DNA of 45,235 nucleotides, taken from Treponema sp. (GTDB taxonomy: Bacteria; Spirochaetota; Spirochaetia; Treponematales; Breznakiellaceae). Made by a program: the position numbers and the translations under genes. The stretch covers positions 1 to 45,235 of the forward strand of contig WRIB01000014.1 in NCBI GenBank assembly GCA_009782955.1. The letters run 5' to 3'. This document shows, one piece after another, positions 1-8,847 of this stretch (the first letter of the stretch is position 1; the number at the start of each line of letters is the position of its first letter). Under the pieces are notes generated by a model that worked only from the letters and a program-made list of their open reading frames with translations, made no database searches and was not told the origin of the DNA.

Positions 1-2475
1 TTCCTTTCCCGGTTTTTTTCCGGCAAGTGCAGGAAGCAGTACCTTGGGCAGTTCGTTGGCAAGTTTGGCAAGGCTCGCTTCTCCGGAAAAGAAGTTTTTC
101 TTTCGTTTCCATTCCCGTTCAAGCGAACCTTCCATTTCCAGCATGGGAAGCAGGGAAAGTATCAGGAAAAGCTTTTCTCCGGCCAACAGTGTGCGGTTTT
201 TATAGGTTATGCTTCCCCGCAGCCCACGGTATTGATTGCGATCAATAATCATCTCATCGTAGTGTTCTTTTACAGTTTTTAGCCTTTCCCAATCCAGGGT
301 AACATATTTCTTTCCTTTAACTGTTTCGACAGGAAAGAGTTCTGTTCCCAGCTTTATGGTGTTGGTAAAATCCGGCCGTTGTTTTCTTTCGGCTCTTTTT
401 CTTCGGACGTCTGTTTCCGGGCCGTCGCTCACCCCTCCCAATTCGGAAAGAAGCAGAGGACTAATCCGCTTAAGGGTTTCCAGTGAAAGAGGGCTTACCG
501 ACATGGCGTACATTTTTGTTGTGCGTACTATTTCTCCTGCCACAATATACCGCGGTGAAGCAATATCGTCACCACGCTTGAACATAACCGATCCGGGATG
601 AATCATAATTCTGTCTGCCGTAAGACTCCTGTAGGTTTCCGGTGCAAGCCTTCCTCTGGGCTTCCCGTCCCGTACACAAACAAACTGAATTAGTCCACGG
701 CCAATGCAGCACAGGTAATCTTCGGTACTACCTCCTTCCGAGATTGGAATACCCATAGACGAAACGATTTCTTCCAGTTGAATGGTAACATTGGCAATTT
801 CCGCCATAGCACGTTCGTCAAGGTAATTGTTATCGCAGAAGCTTTGCTTGTGTTCTGAGCTGGTGTAAGCGCTGTATAGTTTTAGATACGAAACAAAATC
901 TCCGTCCGGGTCGCGGAAACGATGGTGTGCCCGGCGTGCGTCCATTTCTTCGCCGGGCGGCAGCAGGTAGGGGCTTTGCGTAGAAAGAAACGCTGCGGCA
1001 ATTACCGTTTCTTCAATTACCTGGGGATACTTAAGCAATGCTTCAACAATGATCCTTGAATGCCGGGGCGGAAGGGGAAATTCCGTCATCATCTTCCCGA
1101 TGGATGAAAGCGTTCTGTCTTCTTCCAGTGCGTCAAGGAGTTTAAGCGTTTCTATGGCGCCGATAATGCCTTCTCTCCCCGGTGAGGAAATAAAATCAAA
1201 TCCTTCAAAATCGGTAATTCCCAGATCGGCCATGCGGAGCACTACTTCGGAAAGATCGGTACGGTGGATTTCTTCGGTTGTAAAAAGAGGTCGGCTTTCA
1301 AAATCTTTGCGGGTATAAAGGCGGTAACAGCTTCCTTCCTGTGTACGGCCTGCCCGGCCTTTGCGCTGGTTAGCTGATGCACGGGAAACGGGAGACTCCA
1401 CGAGGCTCGAAGTAAATGTCCGTGGACTGTAGAAATTCAACTTGGAAAGACCCGAATCAATAACAGCGGTAATCCCGTCTATGGTTACCGATGTTTCCGC
1501 AATATTTGTGGCAATTACCACCTTGGTTTTCCCCCGCGGTGCCTCTTCAAAAACCCGTTCCTGTTCTTCCTTGCCAAGCCTGCCGTACAGCGGAAGTATG
1601 TAAAGATATTTTCCTGCGGTACCATTGGTCAGACGTGTCATACAATCCTTGATTATCTTTTCTCCGGGAAGGAAGATAAGGATGTCGCCGGGACGTTTTT
1701 CGCTGATAAAGCGTTCCGTAATGTTTTCGATTTTAAGGAGCTGGGCTTCTGCGCTTACATTTCCGCCACCGCGTTTTTCCCGTTCCCCCCATTTTTTGTT
1801 TCTGGTGTTTGTCCGTTCCGTGTCTTTACCATGCGCCCTTTCCGACTGTACAGTGTGTGTATTAAGAAGCGGCGGATCGTACACCAGGGTAACAGGAAAA
1901 GTTTGCGCTTCTATTTTAACAATCGGACATTGGCCGAAATATTCGGAAAAGACAACGGCATTGATTGTTGCGGACGAAACAATTACTTTGAATTCTTTGC
2001 GTTCTTCAAGCACCCGTTTAATAAGCCCCAGAATAAAGTCGATGTTAAGGCTCCGTTCATGGGCTTCGTCGATGATCATTACCGAGTACCGGGAAAGCCA
2101 CGGGTCAAGCTTCATTTCCTGTAAAAGTATTCCATCTGTCATAATTTTAATTTTGGTATTGTTACCTGTCCGGTCTTCAAAACGCATCTTGTAACCGACC
2201 GGGCAAAGCGGATCTCCGGGGCTGTTAAACCCTAATTGGCGTGCAATAAAATCGCTTACCGAAAGGGCGGCAATGCGTCGGGGCTGGGTAACACCGATAA
2301 TTCCATCGTTGTTAAACTCAGCATTCACTGAATAACCGGCTTCGCGAAGTATTACGGGAAGCTGGGTAGTTTTTCCCGAACCGGTAGGGCTTTCTACCAC
2401 AATTGCCTGATTTCCCTTTAGAGCGGCAAGGATACGGTCTTTATGCTGATATACAGGAAGATCCAAATAGTTCAT
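1..2475 (-). CDS. hrpA: DEAH-box ATP-dependent RNA helicase, HrpA-like (partial, 3' end off window)
   Basis: The reading frame is open from the ATG at 2475 to the left edge (825 codons, no stop), so the C-terminus is missing. Visible motifs in order are Walker A (TGSGKTTQ, residues 31-38), TQPRRIAA (63-70), DEAH (136-139), SAT (168-170), the late helicase motif QRKGRAGRTQEG, the helicase-associated region, and an OB-like stretch (IHPGSVMF followed by YIVAGEIVRTTKMYA). The family uses ATP to remodel RNA and works in the cytoplasm. From memory spirochaete HrpA proteins are about 820 residues, far shorter than E. coli HrpA (about 1300), so little is probably missing. It is divergent from ppdK with only 61 bp between start codons. 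There is no obvious ribosome site upstream of the ATG; a TATACT hexamer lies about 14 bases upstream. Confidence 0.9.
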   Translation of the reverse strand, partial: MNYLDLPVYQHKDRILAALKGNQAIVVESPTGSGKTTQLPVILREAGYSVNAEFNNDGIIGVTQPRRIAALSVSDFIARQLGFNSPGDPLCPVGYKMRFEDRTGNNTKIKIMTDGILLQEMKLDPWLSRYSVMIIDEAHERSLNIDFILGLIKRVLEERKEFKVIVSSATINAVVFSEYFGQCPIVKIEAQTFPVTLVYDPPLLNTHTVQSERAHGKDTERTNTRNKKWGEREKRGGGNVSAEAQLLKIENITERFISEKRPGDILIFLPGEKIIKDCMTRLTNGTAGKYLYILPLYGRLGKEEQERVFEEAPRGKTKVVIATNIAETSVTIDGITAVIDSGLSKLNFYSPRTFTSSLVESPVSRASANQRKGRAGRTQEGSCYRLYTRKDFESRPLFTTEEIHRTDLSEVVLRMADLGITDFEGFDFISSPGREGIIGAIETLKLLDALEEDRTLSSIGKMMTEFPLPPRHSRIIVEALLKYPQVIEETVIAAAFLSTQSPYLLPPGEEMDARRAHHRFRDPDGDFVSYLKLYSAYTSSEHKQSFCDNNYLDERAMAEIANVTIQLEEIVSSMGIPISEGGSTEDYLCCIGRGLIQFVCVRDGKPRGRLAPETYRSLTADRIMIHPGSVMFKRGDDIASPRYIVAGEIVRTTKMYAMSVSPLSLETLKRISPLLLSELGGVSDGPETDVRRKRAERKQRPDFTNTIKLGTELFPVETVKGKKYVTLDWERLKTVKEHYDEMIIDRNQYRGLRGSITYKNRTLLAGEKLFLILSLLPMLEMEGSLEREWKRKKNFFSGEASLAKLANELPKVLLPALAGKKPGKE

Positions 2476-2536
2476 ACTATAAAGGTAGTATAAAATGCCG
2501 GAATATGGTATATGATTAAAATATTGGAGGATTTTG

Positions 2537-5194
2537 ATGGCTAACGAAAAATACGTATATTTCTTTGGCGAAGGAAAGGCCGAAGGAGATGCAAAGATGA
2601 AAAATACTCTGGGAGGTAAAGGTGCCAATTTGGCGGAAATGACCAATTTGGGTATTCCCGTTCCCCCGGGTTTTACTATTTCTACCGACGTATGCGCTGC
2701 ATTTTATGAAAATAATAATAAATACCCCGCAGGTCTCGAAGAAGAAGTGATTGCCGTTTTGGGCAGGCTTGAAAAGGTAATGGGAAAGAAACTCGGCGAT
2801 CCCGACGATCCGTTGTTGGTTTCGGTACGCTCAGGCGCTGCTGTTTCCATGCCCGGCATGATGGATACAATACTCAACCTGGGGATGAACGATAAATCCG
2901 TTCAAGGGCTTGCCGGCAAGACAGGAAATCCCCGCTTTGCATGGGATGCATACCGGCGTTTTATCCAGATGTACGGCGATGTGGTAATGGGAGTTCCGCA
3001 CGAGGCTTTTGAACATGCATTAAGCTCTGCAAAAAAAGCAAAAAAAGTGGAACTGGACACCGCTCTGGATGCAAAAGACCTCGAAAAAATCGTAGAGGAA
3101 TACAAAAAACTCGTCCGTCAGCATAGTAAAAAGGACTTTCCCCAAAAGCCGCTGGAACAGCTATGGGGTTCGGTAAATGCCGTTTTTGGTTCATGGATGA
3201 ACGAACGGGCGATCAAATACCGGCAGCTTAATGAGATCAAAAATGTTAAAGGTACAGCCGTTAATGTACAGTCCATGGTTTTTGGCAACTTTGGCGAAGA
3301 TTCAGGTACCGGAGTTTGCTTTAGCCGGGATCCTTCTACCGGAAAGAACGAATTCTACGGTGAATATCTAATGAATGCCCAGGGCGAAGATGTCGTAGCG
3401 GGAATCAGAACACCGGAAAAGATCGCTACCCTGGCAAAGAAAAACAAAGTAGTTTACGATCAACTAATAGCAATAAAAGACAAGCTGGAACATCACTTTA
3501 AAGACATGCAGGATCTGGAATTTACCGTTCAGCAGGGTAATCTGTTCCTTCTTCAGACCCGGAACGGTAAACGGGCCGGGGGCGCAGCGGTTAAGTGCGC
3601 CGTCGATATGGTAGCGGAAAAACTCATTACCAAAGAAGAAGCGATATTGCGGGTCGAACCTGGTCATCTTGATCAGCTTCTTCATCCGATGATCGACCCC
3701 AAGGCGTTAAAAGGCATCAAATCTCTTACCAAAGGTCTCAACGCTTCCCCCGGCGCCGCAACAGGACGTATTGTCTTTTCCGCTAACGATGCCGAAGCAT
3801 GGCATGCCAAGGGCGAAAAAGTGCTTTTGGTTCGTAAAGAAACCAGCCCTGAAGACATCGGCGGTATGGTTGTTGCCCAGGGTATCCTCACTTCTACCGG
3901 CGGCATGACAAGCCATGCGGCAGTTGTTGCCCGCGGCATGGGTACGCCATGTGTTGCAGGAGCCAAGGGCGTTTTCGTCCAGGGAAAGAAAGTAACAATT
4001 GGTGTCAAGAATTACAAGGAAGGGGACTGGATTTCCATAGACGGTTCTACCGGAGATGTTTTTGACGGACGGCTTCCCCTTGTTGAGCCGAAAATTTCCA
4101 AAGACATGAGTACCTTCCTTTCCTGGTGCGATGAAGTCCGCGCCGGTTCTGTACGGGGAAATCTTAAAGGTTTTGAAGTGTGGACCAATGCAGACCAGCC
4201 GGGAGATGCAAAGCGCGCCTTTCAATTCGGAGCTCAGGGAGTTGGCCTTTGCCGGACAGAACATATGTTCTTCGACAAGGCAAAGTTAATACATTTCAGG
4301 GCAATGATCGTTGCCGAAACGGAAAAAGAACGAAAAGCCGCCCTTGCCAAAATACTCCCGCTTCAGAAAAAAGATTTTTACGGGATATTCAAGGCTATGG
4401 AAGGCCGGCCTGTTACTATCAGGCTTCTCGATCCGCCGCTCCATGAATTCGTTCCCCACACCAAAGAAGAGCAGGCGGAACTGGCCGCTTACCTTAAGGT
4501 AAAGCCTGTCGCTCTCCAGCCTAAAATCGATGCTCTTCACGAAGCAAACCCGATGCTGGGTCACCGCGGCTGCCGTCTTGCCGTTACATACCCTGAAATT
4601 TACGATATGCAGGTAGAGGCCATTGCCCTTGCCGCTGCGGATTGTGTAAAACAGAAGATTCCCGTTAATCCGGAAATCATGATCCCCATTGTTATTACCG
4701 CACGGGAACTCAAACTTCTGCGGCCCAATGCGGAAGCGGTGTTAAAGCGGGTCTTTGACAAAGCCGGTATTAAGCTTCATGTAAAGATCGGTACGATGAT
4801 CGAAGTACCGCGCGCCGCAATTACGGCTGCACATGTAGCCAAGTATGCAGACTTCTTCAGCTTTGGCACCAACGACCTTACCCAAATGACTTTTGCATTC
4901 AGCCGGGACGATGTGGCATCCTTCCTGCCGGTATACCTGGAAAAGAATGTGCTTGATGTGGATCCTTTTAAATCTATCGACGAACAAGGAGTAGGCTACC
5001 TTATCCAGCATGCAACATCGGAAGGCCGGAAAGTGAATCCTTCATTGCAGGTAGGGATATGCGGCGAACACGGCGGCGATCCGCAGACTATAGACTTCTG
5101 TTACCGTTCCGGGCTGACCTATGTGTCTTGTTCGCCGTTCCGCGTACCTTTGGCCCGGCTTGCCGGCGCTCAGGCGGTAATTAGGAATAAATAG
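2537..5194 (+). CDS. ppdK: Pyruvate, phosphate dikinase
   Basis: PPDK interconverts pyruvate, ATP and phosphate with PEP, AMP and pyrophosphate in the cytoplasm; in fermentative bacteria it often runs glycolytically. The protein is 885 residues, normal for the family. The N-terminal nucleotide-binding part has KTLGGKGANLAEM-like sequence (here KNTLGGKGANLAEM) and SVRSGAAVSMPGMMDTILNLG. The phosphohistidine loop is GGMTSHAAVVARG with the catalytic His near residue 460. The C-terminal PEP domain has GTNDLTQMTFAFSRDD and the catalytic Cys in GICGEHGGDP. I chose the ATG at 2537 rather than the TTG at 2534 because the GGAGG at 2526-2530 is 6 bases from the ATG and only 3 from the TTG. It appears monocistronic, followed by two hairpins. 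Confidence 0.97.
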   Translation: MANEKYVYFFGEGKAEGDAKMKNTLGGKGANLAEMTNLGIPVPPGFTISTDVCAAFYENNNKYPAGLEEEVIAVLGRLEKVMGKKLGDPDDPLLVSVRSGAAVSMPGMMDTILNLGMNDKSVQGLAGKTGNPRFAWDAYRRFIQMYGDVVMGVPHEAFEHALSSAKKAKKVELDTALDAKDLEKIVEEYKKLVRQHSKKDFPQKPLEQLWGSVNAVFGSWMNERAIKYRQLNEIKNVKGTAVNVQSMVFGNFGEDSGTGVCFSRDPSTGKNEFYGEYLMNAQGEDVVAGIRTPEKIATLAKKNKVVYDQLIAIKDKLEHHFKDMQDLEFTVQQGNLFLLQTRNGKRAGGAAVKCAVDMVAEKLITKEEAILRVEPGHLDQLLHPMIDPKALKGIKSLTKGLNASPGAATGRIVFSANDAEAWHAKGEKVLLVRKETSPEDIGGMVVAQGILTSTGGMTSHAAVVARGMGTPCVAGAKGVFVQGKKVTIGVKNYKEGDWISIDGSTGDVFDGRLPLVEPKISKDMSTFLSWCDEVRAGSVRGNLKGFEVWTNADQPGDAKRAFQFGAQGVGLCRTEHMFFDKAKLIHFRAMIVAETEKERKAALAKILPLQKKDFYGIFKAMEGRPVTIRLLDPPLHEFVPHTKEEQAELAAYLKVKPVALQPKIDALHEANPMLGHRGCRLAVTYPEIYDMQVEAIALAAADCVKQKIPVNPEIMIPIVITARELKLLRPNAEAVLKRVFDKAGIKLHVKIGTMIEVPRAAITAAHVAKYADFFSFGTNDLTQMTFAFSRDDVASFLPVYLEKNVLDVDPFKSIDEQGVGYLIQHATSEGRKVNPSLQVGICGEHGGDPQTIDFCYRSGLTYVSCSPFRVPLARLAGAQAVIRNK

Positions 5195-5206
5195 TTAAGC
5201 TTGTTT

Positions 5207-5240
5207 GAAAAATCGGTTTTTTAACCGATTTTTCCCGTAA
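5207..5240 (+). terminator. Rho-independent terminator after ppdK
   Basis: A perfect 12-bp inverted repeat (GAAAAATCGGTT at 5207-5218, AACCGATTTTTC at 5223-5234) surrounds a four-T loop. It begins 12 bases after the ppdK stop, and the 3' arm itself ends in a run of T. This fits an intrinsic terminator; it could also work on the opposite strand because of the A-run at its start. Confidence 0.8.
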
Positions 5241-5251
5241 ATCTAGGTGAG

Positions 5252-5284
5252 TTGTTCGGAAGCCGTGGTTTCCGAACAATTTCT
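5252..5284 (+). terminator. Second hairpin downstream of ppdK, possible back-up terminator
   Basis: A 10-bp inverted repeat (TTGTTCGGAA at 5252-5261, TTCCGAACAA at 5270-5279) encloses an 8-base loop and is followed by TTTCT. The T-tract is short, so it may be a weak second terminator or just a stable hairpin between the convergent ppdK and the lipoprotein gene. Confidence 0.45.
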
Positions 5285-5372
5285 GCTTAAATATCAGGTG
5301 TTACGCATCTTAAAGTTTGTCTTTTTGTTCAGGTACTGTGTCTTTTATGCGTTCAGGCGTTGCATTATTGTT

Positions 5373-6041
5373 TTACTGATAATATTCATCTCTGTCTGTG
5401 TCAGCGGAATGTGAAGAAGCTTTTCCTTCCAATGATTTTAGCAGAAAGGCCTGATCAAACAATTTAGCCAATTCCTCTCCCTGGACGCGGGTAAAATACA
5501 TGGAAGATGCAGATGATTCTGAAATACTTTTGTTGACGCCGCTTTCTTCTTTGGCAGCCATTTGGCGGGTAGCAAAATATGGTGCATTGTTCCTGAAGCG
5601 ATAACCCAGTTCAATAAATGGCGAAGAACTGTATGTTGCGGAAAACTTTAATGTCTTCCACAGTAATCGTCCTTTAAATTTTCCGTAAACTGCTCTGGAT
5701 TTATTATATGTGTCAGTAAGTTTTTTGTTGGAAAAATCTTCATTATAACGGTTTAATGCTTCAACAAAAAGCTGCCGTCCTGCTTCATCCCAGAATTGCT
5801 GGTATTGGGCCATATTATGACTCCATTCAAGGGCAACTTCATTTTGCCGCGGATAGAAAACTATTTCTACAGCTGTTTCTTTTAATTGGGATGACAGGAG
5901 TTGATCCAAAGAAACGTTTACGGAACCTATTAAAAAAGGATCAACATTGGCTATCATGCTGGGATGGCTTGGGGCTTTTTCCGTGTGGCTGCATGAAATA
6001 GCCAATACTGCCGCTGCAAGAAAAACTATATACTTTTTCAT
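5373..6041 (-). CDS. Predicted lipoprotein of unknown function
   Basis: A 222-residue protein starting MKKYIVFLAAAVLAISC, which is a typical lipoprotein signal: charged N-end, hydrophobic core, and a Cys at residue 17 preceded by AIS. The frame is open upstream to an ATG at 6080, but that would put an extra 13 residues in front of the signal peptide, so I prefer 6041. The mature part is hydrophilic, without a motif I recognise. It is predicted to be anchored to a membrane by acylated Cys17. It is divergent from the haemolysin-III gene, and convergent with ppdK. No function can be assigned. Confidence 0.75.
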   Translation of the reverse strand: MKKYIVFLAAAVLAISCSHTEKAPSHPSMIANVDPFLIGSVNVSLDQLLSSQLKETAVEIVFYPRQNEVALEWSHNMAQYQQFWDEAGRQLFVEALNRYNEDFSNKKLTDTYNKSRAVYGKFKGRLLWKTLKFSATYSSSPFIELGYRFRNNAPYFATRQMAAKEESGVNKSISESSASSMYFTRVQGEELAKLFDQAFLLKSLEGKASSHSADTDRDEYYQ

Positions 6042-6126
6042 TCTTACAAGTATTGCAAATTTAGAGAAAAAAAACAACATTATATCTGCAACCTAAACAG
6101 CTTTGGCAGTGTCAACAATAATAGTT

Positions 6127-6798
6127 ATGAAACAAAACTATTATTTTCAGGACGATCAATCAATTGGAGAAGAAATAGCAAATTCTGCTCTTCATGGTAT
6201 AGGCGGCTTTTTGGGAATATTCGGCATGGTACTTCTGATTAACCATGCAAAGTCATCTCTGCCGGCTTTAATAATTTTTGCTTCGGCGATGATACTTATG
6301 TTTTTTATTTCGACGGTTTACCATGTTCTCCCTGTACAAAAAATAAAGAAGCTGTTCCAAATCTTCGATCATCAGGCTATTTATATTTTTATTGCAGGAA
6401 CGTACACTCCGTTTTGCCTTTTGGCTCTTAAAGGCCCATTGGGTATTATTTTACTATGCTTTGAGTGGATGCTTGCACTGACGGGGGTTATACTTTCGGC
6501 GCTTAGCTTTAATAAAATAAAAAAAATAGAAATGATCATTTATATCCTAATGGGATGGGCAATAATTGTAGGCTTTATACCTTTAGCCAGCGCCCTGCCG
6601 GTGCAAAGTTATCTTCTTCTGTTTGCAGGCGGCCTTGCATACACTGCCGGAACATTCTGGTACCGTGCCGGAAAAGACAAGCCTTCAAAAATGCGTAAAC
6701 GTTTGTTCTGCGGTCATGTGATTTGGCATGTTTTTGTCCTTGTCGGAGCGGTTTGCCACTGGTTCTCGATTTGGTTTCTTTGTCTTAGCGCAGGGTAA
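6127..6798 (+). CDS. Haemolysin III / PAQR-family integral membrane protein
   Basis: About 223 residues with seven predicted membrane segments. The family's metal-site residues are visible: GEEIANSALHGIG near the N-terminus, STVYH, FDHQAIYIFIAGTYTP, and the late pair GHVIWHVFV and GAVCHWFS. These match the bacterial haemolysin III (YqfA) branch of the PAQR superfamily, thought to be zinc-dependent membrane hydrolases; true haemolysis is not established for most members. The ATG at 6127 gives a normal family N-terminus; an in-frame TTG at 6103 would add 8 residues, and neither has a clear ribosome site. Its last 14 bases overlap the 3' end of the convergent tonB gene. Confidence 0.88.
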   Translation: MKQNYYFQDDQSIGEEIANSALHGIGGFLGIFGMVLLINHAKSSLPALIIFASAMILMFFISTVYHVLPVQKIKKLFQIFDHQAIYIFIAGTYTPFCLLALKGPLGIILLCFEWMLALTGVILSALSFNKIKKIEMIIYILMGWAIIVGFIPLASALPVQSYLLLFAGGLAYTAGTFWYRAGKDKPSKMRKRLFCGHVIWHVFVLVGAVCHWFSIWFLCLSAG

Positions 6799-7366
6799 AC
6801 CGTACCGGGTAACGATAACGAACAGCCACTTCCTGCCCATTGGCCATTGCAGGGCTTCCTTTAAGGCCAAGAAATGCTTTTTGAGCTGCTTCGCCGAACC
6901 CGCGGTCGGGGGGATCTTCTTTTAATACAGTTACGCTTCTTACCAGTCCTTCGCTGTCTACAAAAACTTCCAGGTAAACTGTTCCTTCAATTTCCGATCT
7001 TTGGGCTATGGGCGGATAGATCACTCTTCTCTTTAATTCCTCTTCCGAAAATCTGGGCAATTGGGAAACAAGGTGCATTGGAAAAAATTCAACGGCATCT
7101 CCTCCGCCCGTATATGTCTCACCGGATTCAATATCGTCGGATTCCATTATTACTTCTGCGACGGTTTCTGATGTTGTTGAAATTGCAGGGGGAAGTTTGG
7201 GAAGCTCTTCCTTAATGTCTGTGATCTTCATTATATCGGGACGTTCTACCACCGCGCTTACTACCGTTTTAATGGTAAATACTGCAAAAAAGAGAAGCAA
7301 TACATGAATCAGGATCGCCATACTTATTGATACGGCACGATCCCTAATATTTGATTTTTTAATCAT
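6785..7366 (-). CDS. tonB: TonB-family energy transducer
   Basis: TonB carries energy from the ExbB/ExbD proton channel to outer-membrane receptors. This 193-residue protein has one N-terminal membrane anchor (roughly residues 14-36), a short acidic periplasmic linker, and a C-terminal TonB domain: YPPIAQRSEIEGTV, then VFVDSEGLVRSV, then FGEAAQKAFLGLK, ending in RYRYPVRFTL. The linker lacks the long Pro-rich spacer of enterobacterial TonB, so it may span a shorter distance. It is the last gene of exbB-exbD-exbD-tonB and overlaps the upstream exbD by 8 bases. The 3' end overlaps the convergent haemolysin-III gene. Confidence 0.9.
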   Translation of the reverse strand: MIKKSNIRDRAVSISMAILIHVLLLFFAVFTIKTVVSAVVERPDIMKITDIKEELPKLPPAISTTSETVAEVIMESDDIESGETYTGGGDAVEFFPMHLVSQLPRFSEEELKRRVIYPPIAQRSEIEGTVYLEVFVDSEGLVRSVTVLKEDPPDRGFGEAAQKAFLGLKGSPAMANGQEVAVRYRYPVRFTLR

Positions 7367-7757
7367 TTTTTACCACAAAACTTACAACCCTGTATTCCAG
7401 AAGTTTTAAAATTTCGATTACGGAATTTATCTTGCCGTATGGTGTGTTTTTATCCGCCAAAATATGCACCCTTGTATCGGGGGCACGGCGGTAAGTTTCG
7501 CCCAAAGCGTCCTCTACCGTGTTTAATTCTACAGGAAGCCCGTCGAGATACAGCGCCCCATCCTTGTCTATCCAGATTTCCAGATTTTTTTCCGAACTGG
7601 TTCGCTTTGCCCTGTCCGCTTCGGGATATTCTATCTTTACCTCACGGCGAAAGTTAATCAATGCAACAAGCATAATAAATATCAAAAGGAGAAAAGCCAC
7701 ATCGCTCATGGCGTTCATCGGTACGATGGGATTTCTTCGTTCCCGCAGTATTTTCAC
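7359..7757 (-). CDS. exbD: ExbD/TolR biopolymer transport protein (second copy)
   Basis: A 132-residue ExbD-type protein: short cytoplasmic N-end (RRNPIVPMNAMSDVAFLLLI), one membrane helix containing the family's essential Asp (in SDVA), and a periplasmic domain ending in YRVVSFVVKND. With ExbB it forms the proton-driven motor that energises TonB. The start is 2 bases from the stop of the first exbD, and the end overlaps tonB, so the genes are translated as one operon. Two tandem exbD genes suggest a hetero-oligomeric ExbD; this is inferred from arrangement. Confidence 0.92.
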   Translation of the reverse strand: MKILRERRNPIVPMNAMSDVAFLLLIFIMLVALINFRREVKIEYPEADRAKRTSSEKNLEIWIDKDGALYLDGLPVELNTVEDALGETYRRAPDTRVHILADKNTPYGKINSVIEILKLLEYRVVSFVVKND

Positions 7758-7759
7758 GG

Positions 7760-8164
7760 CTATTCCCCGCGGTTATGCAGCGAAAAAGAAAATGAATCAA
7801 CCCTGTTTTCCTGTGCCAGTTCCACAAAGGAAACCACATTTTGCCAGGGAGCATTTTCGTCAATGCTAAGGATTACAGCTGTGTTTGGCTGTTCGGCAAT
7901 TGCAGAGCGAATTTTTCCGGAAGCTTCATCAAAACTCAATGGGTTCCCCATAAAAAAAAGCGAGCCTGTTTGATCAATGCTAAAGCGCAGTAATTCGTCC
8001 CGGGGCACCAATAATACCGAATCTTTTCTGGGCAGGTTTAACAAAAATCCCCTGTTAACGTTAAAACCCGCAATTACAATAAAATATATGATAAGAAGAA
8101 AAGCCATGTCGGAAAGAACGCTTGAATTTTCTATGCCGCTGCGGGTTTTTCGTTTAATCAGCAT
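7760..8164 (-). CDS. exbD: ExbD/TolR biopolymer transport protein (first copy)
   Basis: About 134 residues, starting MLIKRKTRSGIENSSVLSD, with one membrane helix carrying the conserved Asp (SDMAFLLIIYF) and a periplasmic domain. The open frame extends to an ATG at 8188, but the ATG at 8164 matches the family N-terminus and has AGCAGG about 5-8 bases upstream. Either start overlaps the end of exbB (11 bases for the preferred one), which indicates translational coupling. It is clearly diverged from the second ExbD, so it is an old duplication rather than a recent one. Confidence 0.9.
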   Translation of the reverse strand: MLIKRKTRSGIENSSVLSDMAFLLIIYFIVIAGFNVNRGFLLNLPRKDSVLLVPRDELLRFSIDQTGSLFFMGNPLSFDEASGKIRSAIAEQPNTAVILSIDENAPWQNVVSFVELAQENRVDSFSFSLHNRGE

Positions 8165-8819
8165 GTTTACCTGCTGATGTATGTGCATTACCTTTTGACA
8201 AAGCAGTGATCAATTCCGAACAGGCCTGTTCTGTTCTTATTGCAAAACGGTCTACAAAACTTGCAAGTATGTAGTGAGCGCTCATGGCAATAATTGCAAT
8301 AATAAGGCCAAAAACCGTGGTAATAAGCGCTTCATAAATGCCATTTGCTACAATCTGGGCATTAACTTCTGTTGCTTCTGCAATGGAACGGAATGCTCCA
8401 ATCATTCCGGAAACTGTTCCCAAAAAACCTGTCAGCGGCGCAAGGGAGCCAATGGCCGTTAAAAAGTTAAAACCGGATTCAAGAGAATTGATGCAGCCCA
8501 GAGCTTCGGTTGTTACCGCCTTTTCGAGCCTGTCTTCGTTTAAATCCGAGTGATGTACCAGCGCCAGAAGAACCCTGGCTCCCATGTTCCTGCCGGCAAT
8601 AGGCTCAAGAAAAGCTGCGGAATCCTTGATGTTTCCTTTTTTAGTTGTATCAAGCACTTTGGAAGCCAGTTCATTGATTTGGAGCTTATGCCGGACAAGA
8701 TACAAAACACGGTCAATAATTATCGCCATTGCAGTTACGGAAAAAACAAGGAGCGGCCACATAAAAATCCCGCCCATTTTAAAAAGTTCCAACAATGAAA
8801 ATGCAGTGTTACTTTCCAT
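8154..8819 (-). CDS. exbB: ExbB/TolQ/MotA-type proton channel subunit
   Basis: A 221-residue membrane protein with the MotA/TolQ/ExbB fold: an N-terminal helix (GGIFMWPLLVFSVTAMAIIIDR), a cytoplasmic loop, and two C-terminal helices including LAPLTGFLGTVSGMIGAF and NGIYEALITTVFGLIIAI. The family forms the pentameric inner-membrane channel around ExbD helices. It is the first gene of the exbB-exbD-exbD-tonB operon. It lies 28 bases downstream of the plsC gene, so the operon may share a transcript with plsC. Confidence 0.93.
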   Translation of the reverse strand: MESNTAFSLLELFKMGGIFMWPLLVFSVTAMAIIIDRVLYLVRHKLQINELASKVLDTTKKGNIKDSAAFLEPIAGRNMGARVLLALVHHSDLNEDRLEKAVTTEALGCINSLESGFNFLTAIGSLAPLTGFLGTVSGMIGAFRSIAEATEVNAQIVANGIYEALITTVFGLIIAIIAMSAHYILASFVDRFAIRTEQACSELITALSKGNAHTSAGKHAD

Positions 8820-8847
8820 AAAAATCCTCGATTTATTTTGCTAATAA

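Noticed and set aside
1625-2194. 189-codon plus-strand frame opposite the helicase gene
   Set aside because: The minus-strand helicase has all expected motifs through this region, so the plus frame is a shadow.
3707-4264. Long antisense open frame (185 codons) within ppdK
   Set aside because: It lies wholly opposite the conserved PPDK coding sequence, has no ribosome site and no protein-like motif, so it is a shadow frame.
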